This document shows positions 1 to 11,278 of a stretch of 64,000 nt of DNA, one piece after another. Positions within the stretch are counted from its first letter, which is position 1. Each line of letters opens with the position of its first letter. A program made the position numbers and the translations under genes. The DNA is from Lujinxingia sediminis (lineage in GTDB: Bacteria; Myxococcota_A; Bradymonadia; Bradymonadales; Bradymonadaceae). The stretch is taken from NCBI RefSeq assembly GCF_004005565.1, contig NZ_SADD01000002.1, positions 62,001 through 126,000 of the forward strand. Direction: 5' to 3'. The notes beneath the pieces were generated by a model, which saw nothing but the letters and a program-made list of their open reading frames with translations, did no database searches and was not told the DNA's origin.

Positions 1-404
1 TTCTCGGCCATCACAATGACCACGTAAGGCAGCAGCACCCCACAGGCCACCACCCCCGGAAGCACCAGCATCCCCGCTGCGCCGAGCATCAACCCGCAAA
101 AAACCACCCCCAGCACCACGTCGTCCCAGCGCTCAAACGCCTCCTGCAACGCGTCACCAAACGAGGTCGATGTGTCTGCCTCCGCATTGCGAACGCAGAG
201 CAGATGCGCCGCTCCTGCAAGCCACGCGATCACCGGCAAGGACACCGCCCAGAACGCAGCCAGCGCCAGCGGTGACCCCACACGCTGCACGAGCAACCCC
301 GGCACCATAAAGCCAACCGCGCAGCCCAGAATCACAAGCCCGAGATCGATAAAGCTGACTTTCCAGACCCGCTGAAACTCCCTGATCCAACGCCCTAACT
401 CCAT
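1..404 (-). CDS. Hypothetical integral membrane protein (3' part lost at window edge)
   Basis: The frame opens at an ATG preceded by a strong GGGAGGA ribosome site and stays open to the first base of the window, giving 134 codons. The visible N-terminal part starts with a short amphipathic stretch (MELGRWIREFQRVW), followed by hydrophobic segments at roughly residues 17-39 and 45-65. After a polar loop containing a DALQEAFERWDD motif come one or two more membrane spans. This pattern resembles small multi-pass proteins of the DUF4013/glycerophosphoryl-diesterase membrane-domain type, but I do not recognise the family. It runs in the same direction as the ATP synthase operon but is separated from it by a terminator, so it is probably its own unit. 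Function is unknown; that it is a gene is supported by the ribosome site and the coherent membrane topology. Confidence 0.7.
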   Translation of the reverse strand, partial: MELGRWIREFQRVWKVSFIDLGLVILGCAVGFMVPGLLVQRVGSPLALAAFWAVSLPVIAWLAGAAHLLCVRNAEADTSTSFGDALQEAFERWDDVVLGVVFCGLMLGAAGMLVLPGVVACGVLLPYVVIVMAE

Positions 405-572
405 ACGTCCTCCCGGCATAAGACTCGCCACCCCCGCGAAGTCGTCTTCACGTTGGTCCGTTCCGAATCACGCTATGAATCCATAGGGGCTGAGAGTAGC
501 GACCCGCGCAAACTTCCTCAAGCACACACACCCTTACCTCGCACAAGCCCCCTTCCTCTTTGCACCACCATC

Positions 573-607
573 AAAAAAGCCGGCCTTCCCTGACGGGAAA
601 ACCGGCT
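573..607 (-). terminator. Rho-independent terminator of the ATP synthase operon
   Basis: Read on the minus strand, GCCGG plus TTCCC pair with GGGAA plus CCGGC around a short loop, and the hairpin is followed by TTTTTT. It lies about 500 bases past the atpC stop, beyond the repeat array, so the repeats are probably transcribed as part of the operon's 3' untranslated region. Confidence 0.75.
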
Positions 608-651
608 CTCACGACAAAACCCCACACCTTCATCTCAAGTGCATCTGCCCC

Positions 652-1104
652 TCAAAACTCCCAACCCGAGCGCACTCAAAACAAAAGTAAGCTGTGGCAA
701 CGCTACTTCGAATCCCAGACGACACAGCCAGCGTCCTCCTGATGCGCTCGCCACCCAACCCGAGCGCACTCAGGGCGGCGAATGGCAAGGAGGCTGGGGT
801 GAAGCTGTGGCAGCGCTACTGCGAATCCCAGACGACGCAGCCAGCGTCCTCCTGATGCGCTCGCCACCCCGCAAAACTCCCAACCCGAGCGCACTCAGGG
901 CGAAGTCCAGCAAGGAGCAAGGAGGACGCTGTGGCAGCGCCACCGCGACGACGAAGCGACACCGCTGGCTTCGTCCTGATGCGCTCGGCACCCAACCCGA
1001 GCGCACTCAGGGCGAAGTCCAGCAAGGAGCAAGGAGGAAGCTGTGGCAGCGCCACCGCGACGACGAAACGACACCGCTGGCTTCGTCCTGATGCGCTCGG
1101 CACA
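652..1104. repeat. Four-unit array of palindromic (REP-like) repeats
   Basis: A unit of 112-124 bases recurs between atpC and its terminator. Each junction carries an imperfect palindrome: CCTGATGCGCTCG followed 10-22 bases later by CGAGCGCACTCAGG. Paired arms are at 738-750/761-774, 851-863/886-899 and 975-988/997-1011; a degenerate right arm lies at 667-678 and an unpaired left arm at 1087-1100. The two units nearest atpC share almost the same interior (GCTGTGGCAGCGCCACCGCG...), and the two farther units share another related interior. Frames open on both strands, but their translations are just the repeat read in different frames, so I do not call genes here. Confidence 0.85.
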
Positions 1105-1106
1105 GG

Positions 1107-1547
1107 TTATTCGGTGATTTTGCCTTCCTTAGCAAAGGCAATCTTCATGCGCTCACGCTTGAGCGCCAGGCGGTGCTGCTCGAAGATATCCTCGGGCACC
1201 ATCTCATTCTTGGAGCGCTCCTCCAGCTCGACCATCTTCGTTTCGTAGCGTTCCAGGTCGCGGCGAGCACGCTCAATGTCGATGTCACTGACACCACTGC
1301 ACCCTTCGGTGAGCACGGTGACACGATCGTTGAACACCTCAACATAGCCCTGCTCCACCAGGAAATGACGCGTCTTGCCTTCCTGGGTCACGATCATCTC
1401 GCCCACACCCAGCACCGAGAGGATGGGGAGGTGGCCCGGCAGAATGTTCATCTGCCCCAGCAGACCCGGCAGAACCACGTCATTGACAGGCTCGCTGAAG
1501 ACCGCCTTCTCGGGGGTCACAACTTCCAAATGCAGCGTATCGGCCAT
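1107..1547 (-). CDS. atpC: F-type ATP synthase epsilon subunit
   Basis: This 146-residue protein is the epsilon subunit of the F1 central stalk, which couples c-ring rotation to catalysis and can inhibit ATP hydrolysis. It begins MADTLHLEVVTPEKAVFSE, as the family does, and has the beta-sandwich signature LPGLLGQMNILPGHLPILS followed by a C-terminal helical hairpin rich in Arg and Glu (residues about 88-140). Length is normal. It is the last gene of the operon, about 110 bases after atpD, and that gap holds two strong hairpins. It is followed by the repeat array and then a terminator. Confidence 0.97.
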   Translation of the reverse strand: MADTLHLEVVTPEKAVFSEPVNDVVLPGLLGQMNILPGHLPILSVLGVGEMIVTQEGKTRHFLVEQGYVEVFNDRVTVLTEGCSGVSDIDIERARRDLERYETKMVELEERSKNEMVPEDIFEQHRLALKRERMKIAFAKEGKITE

Positions 1548-1566
1548 CTCTTCGTCCCTTTAAACT

Positions 1567-1649
1567 GCACGATGAGGGCCGTCCCCACATCAGGTGCGGG
1601 TGGCCCTCATCGTGCCAAACTCGACGCCGGGCCCCCTTCGGGGCCCGGC
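1567..1649 (-). other. Two intercistronic hairpins between atpD and atpC
   Basis: Bases 1567-1580 (GCACGATGAGGGCC) pair perfectly with 1602-1615, a 14-base-pair stem. Bases 1626-1635 (GCCGGGCCCC) pair with 1640-1649 around a CTTC loop, a 10-base-pair stem. Neither is followed by a U run on the minus strand, so they do not look like terminators. They may set mRNA stability or the relative yield of beta and epsilon; that role is inference. Confidence 0.7.
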
Positions 1650-1659
1650 AAAAACGCGA

Positions 1660-4217
<2,558 letters not shown>

Positions 4218-4315
4218 GTCGACGTCTTCTTTGGTGGTGGAGAGAGCCGCCCGCTCCGGCGCTTCTGTGCGCGGCCGGGCGGCCCTTTAAACTTCAATCT
4301 TCGCCGCTTGAGAGA

Positions 4316-5872
4316 TTACTCGGCGGCCGCCGCCTCACGCTGCGCTTTGAAGTTCTCGGTGTACTCTTCGAGAATCGCCAGCACCTTCGCCGTGACCTCG
4401 CTCTGCGAGTCGGTGCCCGCTTTCTTGCCGAACTTCTTGTCGCCCTTGATGGCGTCCCAGACCTTCGGATCTTTGCTCTCCGCAAAGCTGTAAAGGCCCT
4501 CTTCGTACGCTTTGAGGTCGCTGACCGCCAGCGCGGTGAGCAGGCCGGCGTTGGCGGCGAAGATGATCATGACCTGCTTGGCAGCATCCAGCGGGGTGTA
4601 CTGGGTCTGCTTGAGCAGCTCCACCAGTCGCGCACCCTTGGCCAGCTGCGCCTGAGTCGTCTTATCGAGGTCGGAGGCAAACTGGCTGAACGCCTCCAGC
4701 TCGCGGTACTGCGCCAGGTCCACGCGAAGCGTACCGGCGACGTTCTTCATCGCCGAGATCTGCGCGGCACCACCGACGCGGCTCACCGAGATACCGACGT
4801 TAATCGCCGGGCGAACACCCGCGTTGAAGAGGTCGGTCTCCAGGAAGATCTGACCGTCGGTAATCGAGATGACGTTGGTCGGAATGTACGCGGAGACGTC
4901 GCCGGCCTGGGTCTCAATGATCGGCAGCGCGGTGAGGCTACCACCCCCCTCGGCGTCGCTCATCTTGGCGGCGCGCTCAAGCAGACGGCTGTGAATGTAG
5001 AAGACGTCCCCGGGGTAGGCTTCACGTCCCGGCGGACGACGAAGAAGCAGCGAGAGCTCGCGGTAGGCGACGGCCTGCTTGGAGAGGTCATCGTACACGA
5101 TCAGCGCGTGCTGACCGTTGTCGCGGTAGTACTCGCCCATCGCCACACCGGAGTAGGGCGCGAGGTACTGCAGCGGCGCGGCCTGCGAGGCGGTCGCCGA
5201 GACCACCGTGGTGTACTCCATCGCACCGAAACGCTTGAGCTTCTCGACGGTCTGCGCAACGGTCGATTCCTTCTGACCGATGGCGACGTAGATGCATTTT
5301 ACGCCGGTGTCCTTCTGGTTGATGATCGTATCGATGGCCACCGCGGTCTTACCGGTCTGGCGGTCACCAATGATCAGCTCACGCTGACCACGACCAATCG
5401 GCACCATCGAGTCGATGGCCTTAAGCCCGGTCTGCATCGGCTCGCCGACGCTCTGACGCGGGATAATGCCCGGGGCCTTGACCTCAATACGCGAGCGGGT
5501 CGCGCTCTCAATCGGGCCCTTGCCGTCGATCGGCATCCCCAGCGCGTTGACCACGCGGCCTTCCAGCGCGGGGCCCACCGGCACGTCGACGATGCGACCG
5601 GTCAGCTTGACCTCGTCGCCCTCAACAATGCCGCGGTCGCTCCCCAGAAGCGCAACACCGACGTTGTCTTCTTCCAGGTTGAGCACCATCCCGTAGACGT
5701 CGCCCGGGAACTCCAGAAGCTCGCCGGCCATCGCCGACTCCAGACCGTAAACGCGCGCGATACCATCACCGATCGAGATAACCGTACCCGTCTCGCTGGT
5801 CTCCATGCGCGAGTCGTAGTTCTCGATCTGCTTTTTGATGATGGAGCTGATCTCTGCGATGTTAATGTCCAT
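4316..5872 (-). CDS. atpA: F-type ATP synthase alpha subunit
   Basis: This is the non-catalytic nucleotide-binding alpha subunit of F1, 518 residues. The P-loop reads GDRQTGKTA, and the family signatures [13 protein letters not shown] and [14 protein letters not shown] are present. I start it at the ATG giving [19 protein letters not shown], which matches the family N-terminus and has AAGGG about ten bases upstream. An in-frame GTG ten codons earlier (5902) would add an atypical [10 protein letters not shown] and is less likely. It sits between atpH and atpG. Confidence 0.97.
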   Translation of the reverse strand: MDINIAEISSIIKKQIENYDSRMETSETGTVISIGDGIARVYGLESAMAGELLEFPGDVYGMVLNLEEDNVGVALLGSDRGIVEGDEVKLTGRIVDVPVGPALEGRVVNALGMPIDGKGPIESATRSRIEVKAPGIIPRQSVGEPMQTGLKAIDSMVPIGRGQRELIIGDRQTGKTAVAIDTIINQKDTGVKCIYVAIGQKESTVAQTVEKLKRFGAMEYTTVVSATASQAAPLQYLAPYSGVAMGEYYRDNGQHALIVYDDLSKQAVAYRELSLLLRRPPGREAYPGDVFYIHSRLLERAAKMSDAEGGGSLTALPIIETQAGDVSAYIPTNVISITDGQIFLETDLFNAGVRPAINVGISVSRVGGAAQISAMKNVAGTLRVDLAQYRELEAFSQFASDLDKTTQAQLAKGARLVELLKQTQYTPLDAAKQVMIIFAANAGLLTALAVSDLKAYEEGLYSFAESKDPKVWDAIKGDKKFGKKAGTDSQSEVTAKVLAILEEYTENFKAQREAAAAE

Positions 5873-5973
5873 CTTGCACTTACCCTTGAGCTCGGGGGTC
5901 ACTCATATCCCGGGAGGCCGACTCGCATCTCGCAAGCTCGGGCCGGGGCAACGGCGCCCTCGGTGATCCGTAA

Positions 5974-6519
5974 TTAGACTTCTTTGAGAATCGCTTCGCG
6001 CATCCGCTTGAGCTGAGTGCGCACCGAACCGTCGTAGATCGAGCCGCCGACCCGTGCGACGACCCCGCCGATGAGAGCCTCGTCCACCGACGTCTCCACC
6101 AGCACCTCTTTACCCGTCATCTTCGCCAGGGCCGCCTTGACCTCGGCCAGCTGCGCATCGTTGAGCGCGCTGGCGCTGCTCACCCGTGCACGAACCCGGC
6201 CGGCCTTCTCATCGACGCCGACGCTGAAATCCTCGGCGATCTCGCGCACATAGCGCAGCCGATCGCGGTCGAGGAGCAGCATCACAAAGTTCTTAAAGAG
6301 CTGGTCCCAGCCCTCTTTGCTGGCCAGCGCCTCGATCACCGCGCGACGCTCGTTGAGCTTAACGCCGGGGTTGAGCAGCGCCTGACGCAGCGTCTCGCTC
6401 TGATCAAAGGCCGCACTCAACCAGCTCAGCGAACCATGAATGGGCTCGAGCTTCTTCTGCTCACTCGCAAGCTCGAGCAGCGCGCTGGCGTATCGTCGGG
6501 CTACCGGTACCTTTGCCAT
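5974..6519 (-). CDS. atpH: F-type ATP synthase delta subunit
   Basis: This 181-residue delta (OSCP) subunit ties the F1 head to the peripheral stalk. The N-terminal helical bundle begins VARRYASALLELASEQKK. The C-terminal signature GGVVARVGGSIYDGSVRTQLKRM is present (given here in two pieces: GGVVARVGGSIYDGS, then VRTQLKRM). Length is normal. It follows the b subunit gene and precedes atpA in the operon. Confidence 0.96.
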   Translation of the reverse strand: MAKVPVARRYASALLELASEQKKLEPIHGSLSWLSAAFDQSETLRQALLNPGVKLNERRAVIEALASKEGWDQLFKNFVMLLLDRDRLRYVREIAEDFSVGVDEKAGRVRARVSSASALNDAQLAEVKAALAKMTGKEVLVETSVDEALIGGVVARVGGSIYDGSVRTQLKRMREAILKEV

Positions 6520-6584
6520 ATCTACTCCTGATAAGCGCCTGTTCAGACCTCAGCCTTAAGGGGCTTTGGGCGCTTGAAATCCAT

Positions 6585-7199
6585 TCAGTTCTTGGCCGCC
6601 GAAGACGCGTTACCCAGCTCGGCGACATAGCTCTCGACGAGCTTGTTCTGCACGCCGGCATCCACCCGATCACGTGCGACACGCTGTGCCATCTCCAGCG
6701 CCGTGTTGACCGCCTGCTCCTCGAGCATGGCGACCGCACGCTTGACCTCCTGCTGGATGGTCAGCTCGGCATCGGCCCGCATTTTCTCAACGCCCTTCTT
6801 GGCGGCGTCGATCAGGCGCTGTTTCTCGCGTTCGCCCTGCGCGTGATACTCATCGAGCATCGACTGACGGTCGCGCTCCAACGCCTCAAGTTTCGCATTG
6901 AGCTCTGCCAGACGCGCCTCGGCCTGCTCGCGGGCCAGCTTCGCGGCGTTCATATCCGCCAGGAAAGTCTCCCGTCGGTTGGCGAAGAAATCGCGGATCG
7001 CCGGCCCACCGAACTTGACGATGATTCCCAGGAACACCGCCAGGTTGAAGATGCCCGTGGCCCAGGCCGCCCAGGGGAAACCGTGCCCATCGCCCGCAGA
7101 CGCCGCAAACGCCGGAGCGCTCACACACACCAGCAGCACCAGCACCTGCACAAAGATCGCCCGTCGGGAGCCCGCCACGCGAAGAAGTTTCGAAGTCAT
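6585..7199 (-). CDS. atpF: F-type ATP synthase b subunit, with N-terminal signal-like segment
   Basis: This is a peripheral-stalk b subunit of 204 residues from the chosen start. That start, MTSKLLRVAGSRRA, has AGGA eight bases upstream; an earlier in-frame start at 7241 lacks support. The N-terminus has a hydrophobic segment ending SAPAFA (about residue 30) that looks like a cleavable signal peptide. It is followed by the true membrane anchor (AWATGIFNLAVFLGIIVKF) and a long charged coiled coil (about residues 75-200). A signal-like leader ahead of the anchor is known in some deltaproteobacterial b subunits. It pairs with the shorter b' gene just upstream. Confidence 0.93.
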   Translation of the reverse strand: MTSKLLRVAGSRRAIFVQVLVLLVCVSAPAFAASAGDGHGFPWAAWATGIFNLAVFLGIIVKFGGPAIRDFFANRRETFLADMNAAKLAREQAEARLAELNAKLEALERDRQSMLDEYHAQGEREKQRLIDAAKKGVEKMRADAELTIQQEVKRAVAMLEEQAVNTALEMAQRVARDRVDAGVQNKLVESYVAELGNASSAAKN

Positions 7200-7262
7200 G
7201 TTCTTGTCCTGACTAACTAAAAATGGGCGCGCAGCCCTCATGGAAGGCGCGCGCTCAACGGC

Positions 7263-7733
7263 TTATCCCTGCGGGAGCACCTTCTGAACCATCGCCTCAG
7301 CCAGCGCGCGGGCACGCTCGTCGATCTCGGCGCGGGCCGCAACCACGCGCTCCTCGATCACCTTGCGTTCCTCGGCCAGCTTGCCACCGAGTTCCTCACG
7401 CACCTCTTCGAGGATATCGTCCTGCTCGGCAAGGCCCTGATTGCGCAGAGACTCACGCACATCCTGAGCTTCGCGGCGCGCCTGACTCAGCTTCTCATCG
7501 TACGAAGCCGTCAGCACCGCGGTCTGTGCGTCCATCTCACCGGCCTCTTCCGAGGAGCCTTGCACGCTCTCTTGGCGCGCCTCCAGGGTCTTGAGGTAGG
7601 GCTTGATCAGAACAAAGTTCAGGATCACAAAGACGAGCAAGAACGCGCCCATCTGAACGAAGAGCGTGCCGTCTATGTCGATCGCAACCGCTGCGACGAG
7701 CAGCGGACTTGAAGCGGTCATTACATCGATCAT
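7263..7733 (-). CDS. atpF': F-type ATP synthase b' subunit
   Basis: This 156-residue protein is the second stalk subunit. It has one N-terminal membrane span (about residues 22-45, MGAFLLVFVILNFVLIKPYL) followed by the conserved LKTLEARQE and a long Glu/Arg-rich coiled coil ending ALAEAMVQKVLP. It is the first gene of the operon and forms a heterodimer with the b subunit encoded next. The a and c subunits of F0 are absent from the window, so they must be encoded elsewhere, as is common in deltaproteobacteria with this operon layout. Confidence 0.92.
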   Translation of the reverse strand: MIDVMTASSPLLVAAVAIDIDGTLFVQMGAFLLVFVILNFVLIKPYLKTLEARQESVQGSSEEAGEMDAQTAVLTASYDEKLSQARREAQDVRESLRNQGLAEQDDILEEVREELGGKLAEERKVIEERVVAARAEIDERARALAEAMVQKVLPQG

Positions 7734-7819
7734 CGTGGCGCCTTTAAAAGTCAGCGGGAAATTGCGCTTCCCGCCTTATTTCTGGCCCTCTTGGCCGTTT
7801 TGCGGGAAAACCGTCGCGG

Positions 7820-7848
7820 CTTTAACACGGTGTTTTCAAAGGTGTCAA
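7820..7848 (-). promoter_or_regulatory. Probable sigma-70 promoter of the ATP synthase operon
   Basis: On the minus strand a perfect TTGACA (7848-7843) is followed by a 17-base spacer and TTAAAG (7825-7820). It lies about 90 bases ahead of the first gene of the operon. The -35 is consensus and the -10 is weak. Confidence 0.55.
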
Positions 7849-7942
7849 GGAAGCCATCTCCCGAGGGCCGGGCAAGCGCGCTGGCCCCAATTCTGCCGCG
7901 ATCTTTCTTGACCACGATGTCCCCATCGCTATTGTAAGGATC

Positions 7943-7966
7943 AGGCGCCCCCGGGGCGCTTTTTTT
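7943..7966 (+). terminator. Terminator-like palindrome in the atp/suc divergent region
   Basis: GCGCC/GGCGC arms around a very short loop are followed by seven T on the plus strand. No plus-strand gene lies upstream for more than 7 kb. A possible plus-strand promoter (TTGACC at 7908, TATTGT at 7930) lies immediately upstream, too close for normal termination. It may block antisense read-through towards sucA or end a small RNA. The remaining sequence between 7734 and 8227 shows no gene. Confidence 0.5.
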
Positions 7967-7990
7967 AAACCCGGTACCTGCACCCGATCC

Positions 7991-8019
7991 TTGATGTGCG
8001 CACCTCTTCTCTCTATGGC
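7991..8019 (+). promoter_or_regulatory. Possible promoter of the sucA-sucB-lpdA cluster
   Basis: TTGATG (7991-7996) and TATGGC (8014-8019) are separated by 17 bases, giving a leader of about 200 bases before sucA. The match to consensus is moderate, so this is tentative. Confidence 0.35.
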
Positions 8020-8227
8020 TCCCGGCTATCTTGTGCGACGCACCCGACGCACCTCACCGATCTCGCCGCACGTGCGCCAGGCCCGGCGTGCCCTTTACCC
8101 GGCTCGCTCCCGCCTGGGGAGCCCTGCTCGCAACCTCTTCTTACGCTCTGAGAAATAGCTTCGCGCCCCGGTCGTTATGGGACACGACCAGGTCGCTCGC
8201 CTTGCATCCTTTGTCCTTCAGAAGTTG

Positions 8228-11131
8228 ATGACCGTGAAAGACTCGAACGAGCAAGCATCCAACTCGCCCCGGCCCACCGCCGCCGAAAGCCAGTTTACCG
8301 GGGAGAACCTCGCGTTCATCGAGGATCTCTACCGCCAGTACCTCGACGATCCTTCCGCGATCGATTCAAGCTGGGAGCCGATCTTCCAGGAGTACTTCGG
8401 CGGTGATGCCCTGCCAAACGGCAGCGCCCCTCACTTCAAGCCCCGCTCGATCTTCGAGCCCGCCCGCCTGCCCTCGCAGGAGATCGGCGGCGAGGCCGTC
8501 TGGGTGGATAAGGCGGAGGGGATCACGGTGAAGGCCCCCGGGCGTACCGAAGGGTTTGCCGCCCGCGTCGAGGCGATCGTACGTGCGTTCCGCCTCCACG
8601 GTCACCTGATCGCCACGATCGATCCTCTTGAGCGTCCGCGCCGCCCCTCCCCCCCGGAGCTTGAGCCCTCGCTCTATGGCTTCTCCGCGGGCGATCTTAA
8701 GGCGAAGGTCAACTACGAGCCCCTCTTCGGCTCGCGCGAGGTGACCCTGGGCGATCTTCTCCAGCGTCTGCGCGATCTTTATTGCGGCCATATCGCCGTC
8801 GAATACCAGAACATGCCGGGCAGCCAGTCGCGCACCTGGCTGCGTGATCGCATCGAGCGAAACGACTACGCCTCGCTCGATGTCGCCGCAGATGGCCCGC
8901 ACATCCTCAAAAAGCTCGTCGACGCCGATGCCTTCGAGACCTTCCTTCACCGGAAGTACGTCGGGGCCAAGCGCTTCTCGCTGACCGGCGGGGAGTCGCT
9001 GATCCCCATGCTCGACTTCATGCTCGAAGAGGCCGCTGACGCCGGCGTCGAAGAGGTCGTCGTGGGCATGGCCCACCGCGGTCGCCTTAACGTGCTCCAC
9101 AACATCATGAACAAGCCGGCTAAGGCGATGTTCTCGGAGTTTGAGAAAGTTCAAACCCCGGAGGAGTACGTCGGCAGCAGCGACGTCAAATACCATATGG
9201 GGTTCTCCAGCGATCACCCCACGCGCAACGGCAAGACCGTTCACCTCTCGCTCTGCTTCAACCCCAGCCACCTGGAGTTTGTGAACCCGGTGGTCCTGGG
9301 GCGCGTGCGCGCCAAACAGGATCGTCTCGGTACCGAGGCCGCCCGTCAGAAGCTCCTTCCCCTGCAACTCCACGGCGACGCCGCCTTCAGCGGGCAGGGC
9401 ATCGTCACCGAATCGCTCAACCTGGCACGGGTCAAGGGCTACAACGTCGGCGGCACCATCCACGTGGTGATCAACAACCAGATCGGGTTCACCACCAACC
9501 CCGAAGACAGCCGCTCGACGACCTATGCCACCGACGTGGCGAAGATGCTCGAAGTCCCCATCTTCCATGTCAATGGTGACGACCCCGAAGCCTGCGTGCG
9601 CGTGATGAAGGTTGCCATGCAGTACCGCCAGCGCTTTGGCGAAGACGTCATCATCGACCTGGTCTGCTACCGCCGCTACGGCCACAACGAGGGCGACGAG
9701 CCGCGTTTCACCCAGCCGATGATGTACGGCGCCATCGACGGCTCCAAGCCGGTCCGCGAGAAGTACGTCGACAGCCTCATCAAGCGCCAGATCATGAGCG
9801 CCGACGAGACCGAGGCAGTCTGGAACGAGCGCATGGACTACTACGGCGAAGTCTTCAAAGAGGTGCGCGAACAGCCCCAGCCCAAGTTCATCAGCAGCCT
9901 CGACGGACTGTGGACGCCCTATCACGGCGGCGAGCTTCAAGCCGGCGCGGGCAACGACGCCCCCATCGACGAGAATCTCTTCAAGGAGCTCGCGCGCAAG
10001 CTCACCGAGGTCCCTGAGAGCCACAACGTGCACCGCACCCTGCGCCGCTTCCTCAAGGGACGCGAGCAGGTCGCCTCCGGCGAGGCTCCGGCCGATTGGG
10101 GCACCGGGGAGGCTCTGGCCTTCGCCTCACTGCTGATCAACGGCACGCGCATCCGCATGACCGGTCAGGACTGCATCCGCGGCACCTTTAGCCACCGCCA
10201 CGCCGCCCTCTTCGACACCGAGACCGGCGAAGGCTACTGGCCGCTTCGAAACCTGAGCGAAGACCAGGCCTCCATTGAGATCTACAACTCCACCCTCTCC
10301 GAGAACGCAGTCCTGGGTTTTGAGTACGGCTTTAGCCTCGACTCCCCCGATGCGCTCGTGCTCTGGGAGGCGCAGTTCGGCGACTTCGTCAACGGTGCCC
10401 AGGTGATCATCGACCAGTTCATCAACTCCGGCGAAGACAAGTGGAAGCGCCTCAGCGCGCTCACCCTTCTCCTGCCCCACGGCTACGAGGGGCAGGGCCC
10501 GGAGCACTCGTCGGCGCGCCTTGAGCGCTTCCTGCAGCTCTGCGCCGGCGACAACATGTACGTCTGCAACATGACCACACCGGCGCAGTACTTCCACGCG
10601 CTGCGTCGCCAGGTCCTGCACACCGCCCGCAAGCCGCTGATCGTGATGAGCCCCAAGAGCCTGCTGCGCCACAAAGACGCGGTCAGCCCCATGGAAGACT
10701 TCACCACGGTCGGCTTCCAGCCCATCCTCAAAGACACGCGCGAATCGGTGAACACCGAGAAGGTCCGCCGCGTGCTGCTCTGCTCGGGCAAGGTCTACTA
10801 CGACCTGTGCGACTACGCCGCCGAGCAGGGCATCGACGATGTGGCCATTGTGCGCGTCGAGCAGCTCTACCCGCTCGAAGGCAAACTTCTTCAGGAAGCG
10901 GTCGCCCCCTTTAAGAACTCTCGTGAAGTCGTGTGGGTCCAGGAAGAACCCAAGAACATGGGCTCCTGGCACTACATCTTCCCGCGTCTTATTGAGCTCT
11001 TCGGTGCCGATCCGCTCCCGGCCTACGTCGGCCGCGTGGCCAGCGCCAGCCCGGCCACCGGGGCCTACGAGAGCCACGAGCTGGAGCAGCGCGCGCTGGT
11101 CACCAAAGCCTTCGCCGAGACCCTCGATTAA
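8228..11131 (+). CDS. sucA: 2-oxoglutarate dehydrogenase E1 component
   Basis: This thiamine-diphosphate enzyme decarboxylates 2-oxoglutarate and passes the succinyl group to the lipoyl arm of SucB in the TCA cycle. It has 967 residues, normal for the family. The N-terminal E2-binding motif NLAFIEDLYRQYLDDP is followed by MAHRGRLNVLHN, GDAAFSGQGIV and the diphosphate/Mg-binding region NNQIGFTTNPEDSRST. The C-terminal part contains LLPHGYEGQGPEHSSARLER. I start at the ATG giving MTVKDSNEQ; an ATG 51 bases earlier adds an atypical leader, and neither has a strong ribosome site. It is followed after 147 bases by sucB. Confidence 0.96.
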   Translation: MTVKDSNEQASNSPRPTAAESQFTGENLAFIEDLYRQYLDDPSAIDSSWEPIFQEYFGGDALPNGSAPHFKPRSIFEPARLPSQEIGGEAVWVDKAEGITVKAPGRTEGFAARVEAIVRAFRLHGHLIATIDPLERPRRPSPPELEPSLYGFSAGDLKAKVNYEPLFGSREVTLGDLLQRLRDLYCGHIAVEYQNMPGSQSRTWLRDRIERNDYASLDVAADGPHILKKLVDADAFETFLHRKYVGAKRFSLTGGESLIPMLDFMLEEAADAGVEEVVVGMAHRGRLNVLHNIMNKPAKAMFSEFEKVQTPEEYVGSSDVKYHMGFSSDHPTRNGKTVHLSLCFNPSHLEFVNPVVLGRVRAKQDRLGTEAARQKLLPLQLHGDAAFSGQGIVTESLNLARVKGYNVGGTIHVVINNQIGFTTNPEDSRSTTYATDVAKMLEVPIFHVNGDDPEACVRVMKVAMQYRQRFGEDVIIDLVCYRRYGHNEGDEPRFTQPMMYGAIDGSKPVREKYVDSLIKRQIMSADETEAVWNERMDYYGEVFKEVREQPQPKFISSLDGLWTPYHGGELQAGAGNDAPIDENLFKELARKLTEVPESHNVHRTLRRFLKGREQVASGEAPADWGTGEALAFASLLINGTRIRMTGQDCIRGTFSHRHAALFDTETGEGYWPLRNLSEDQASIEIYNSTLSENAVLGFEYGFSLDSPDALVLWEAQFGDFVNGAQVIIDQFINSGEDKWKRLSALTLLLPHGYEGQGPEHSSARLERFLQLCAGDNMYVCNMTTPAQYFHALRRQVLHTARKPLIVMSPKSLLRHKDAVSPMEDFTTVGFQPILKDTRESVNTEKVRRVLLCSGKVYYDLCDYAAEQGIDDVAIVRVEQLYPLEGKLLQEAVAPFKNSREVVWVQEEPKNMGSWHYIFPRLIELFGADPLPAYVGRVASASPATGAYESHELEQRALVTKAFAETLD

Positions 11132-11139
11132 GCCCCAGG

Positions 11140-11162
11140 CAAGCCCCCTGCGGGCTTGTGTT
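11140..11162 (+). terminator. Weak hairpin between sucA and sucB
   Basis: CAAGCCC (11140-11146) pairs with GGGCTTG (11152-11158), followed by a poor TGTTT tail. It might partly attenuate transcription into sucB, but the stem is short. Confidence 0.3.
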
Positions 11163-11278
11163 TCAGCGCCCAGGTCTGGTAACCCCTTGGGCGCGGCGAG
11201 GCTGAGCTTCGCCAGTCCATGTTGTGATGTTGAGCCCCTGTATTCTAGTACTTACGTTGCACGCCTACGAGGCCTTAC

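Noticed and set aside
652-1104. CRISPR array
   Set aside because: Only four units with a period over 110 bases and interiors that are themselves repeated; there are no unique spacers and no cas genes.
639-1248. Small proteins such as one containing PNPSALR and QPERTQG
   Set aside because: These are the repeat unit read in different frames, with no ribosome sites or consistent start.
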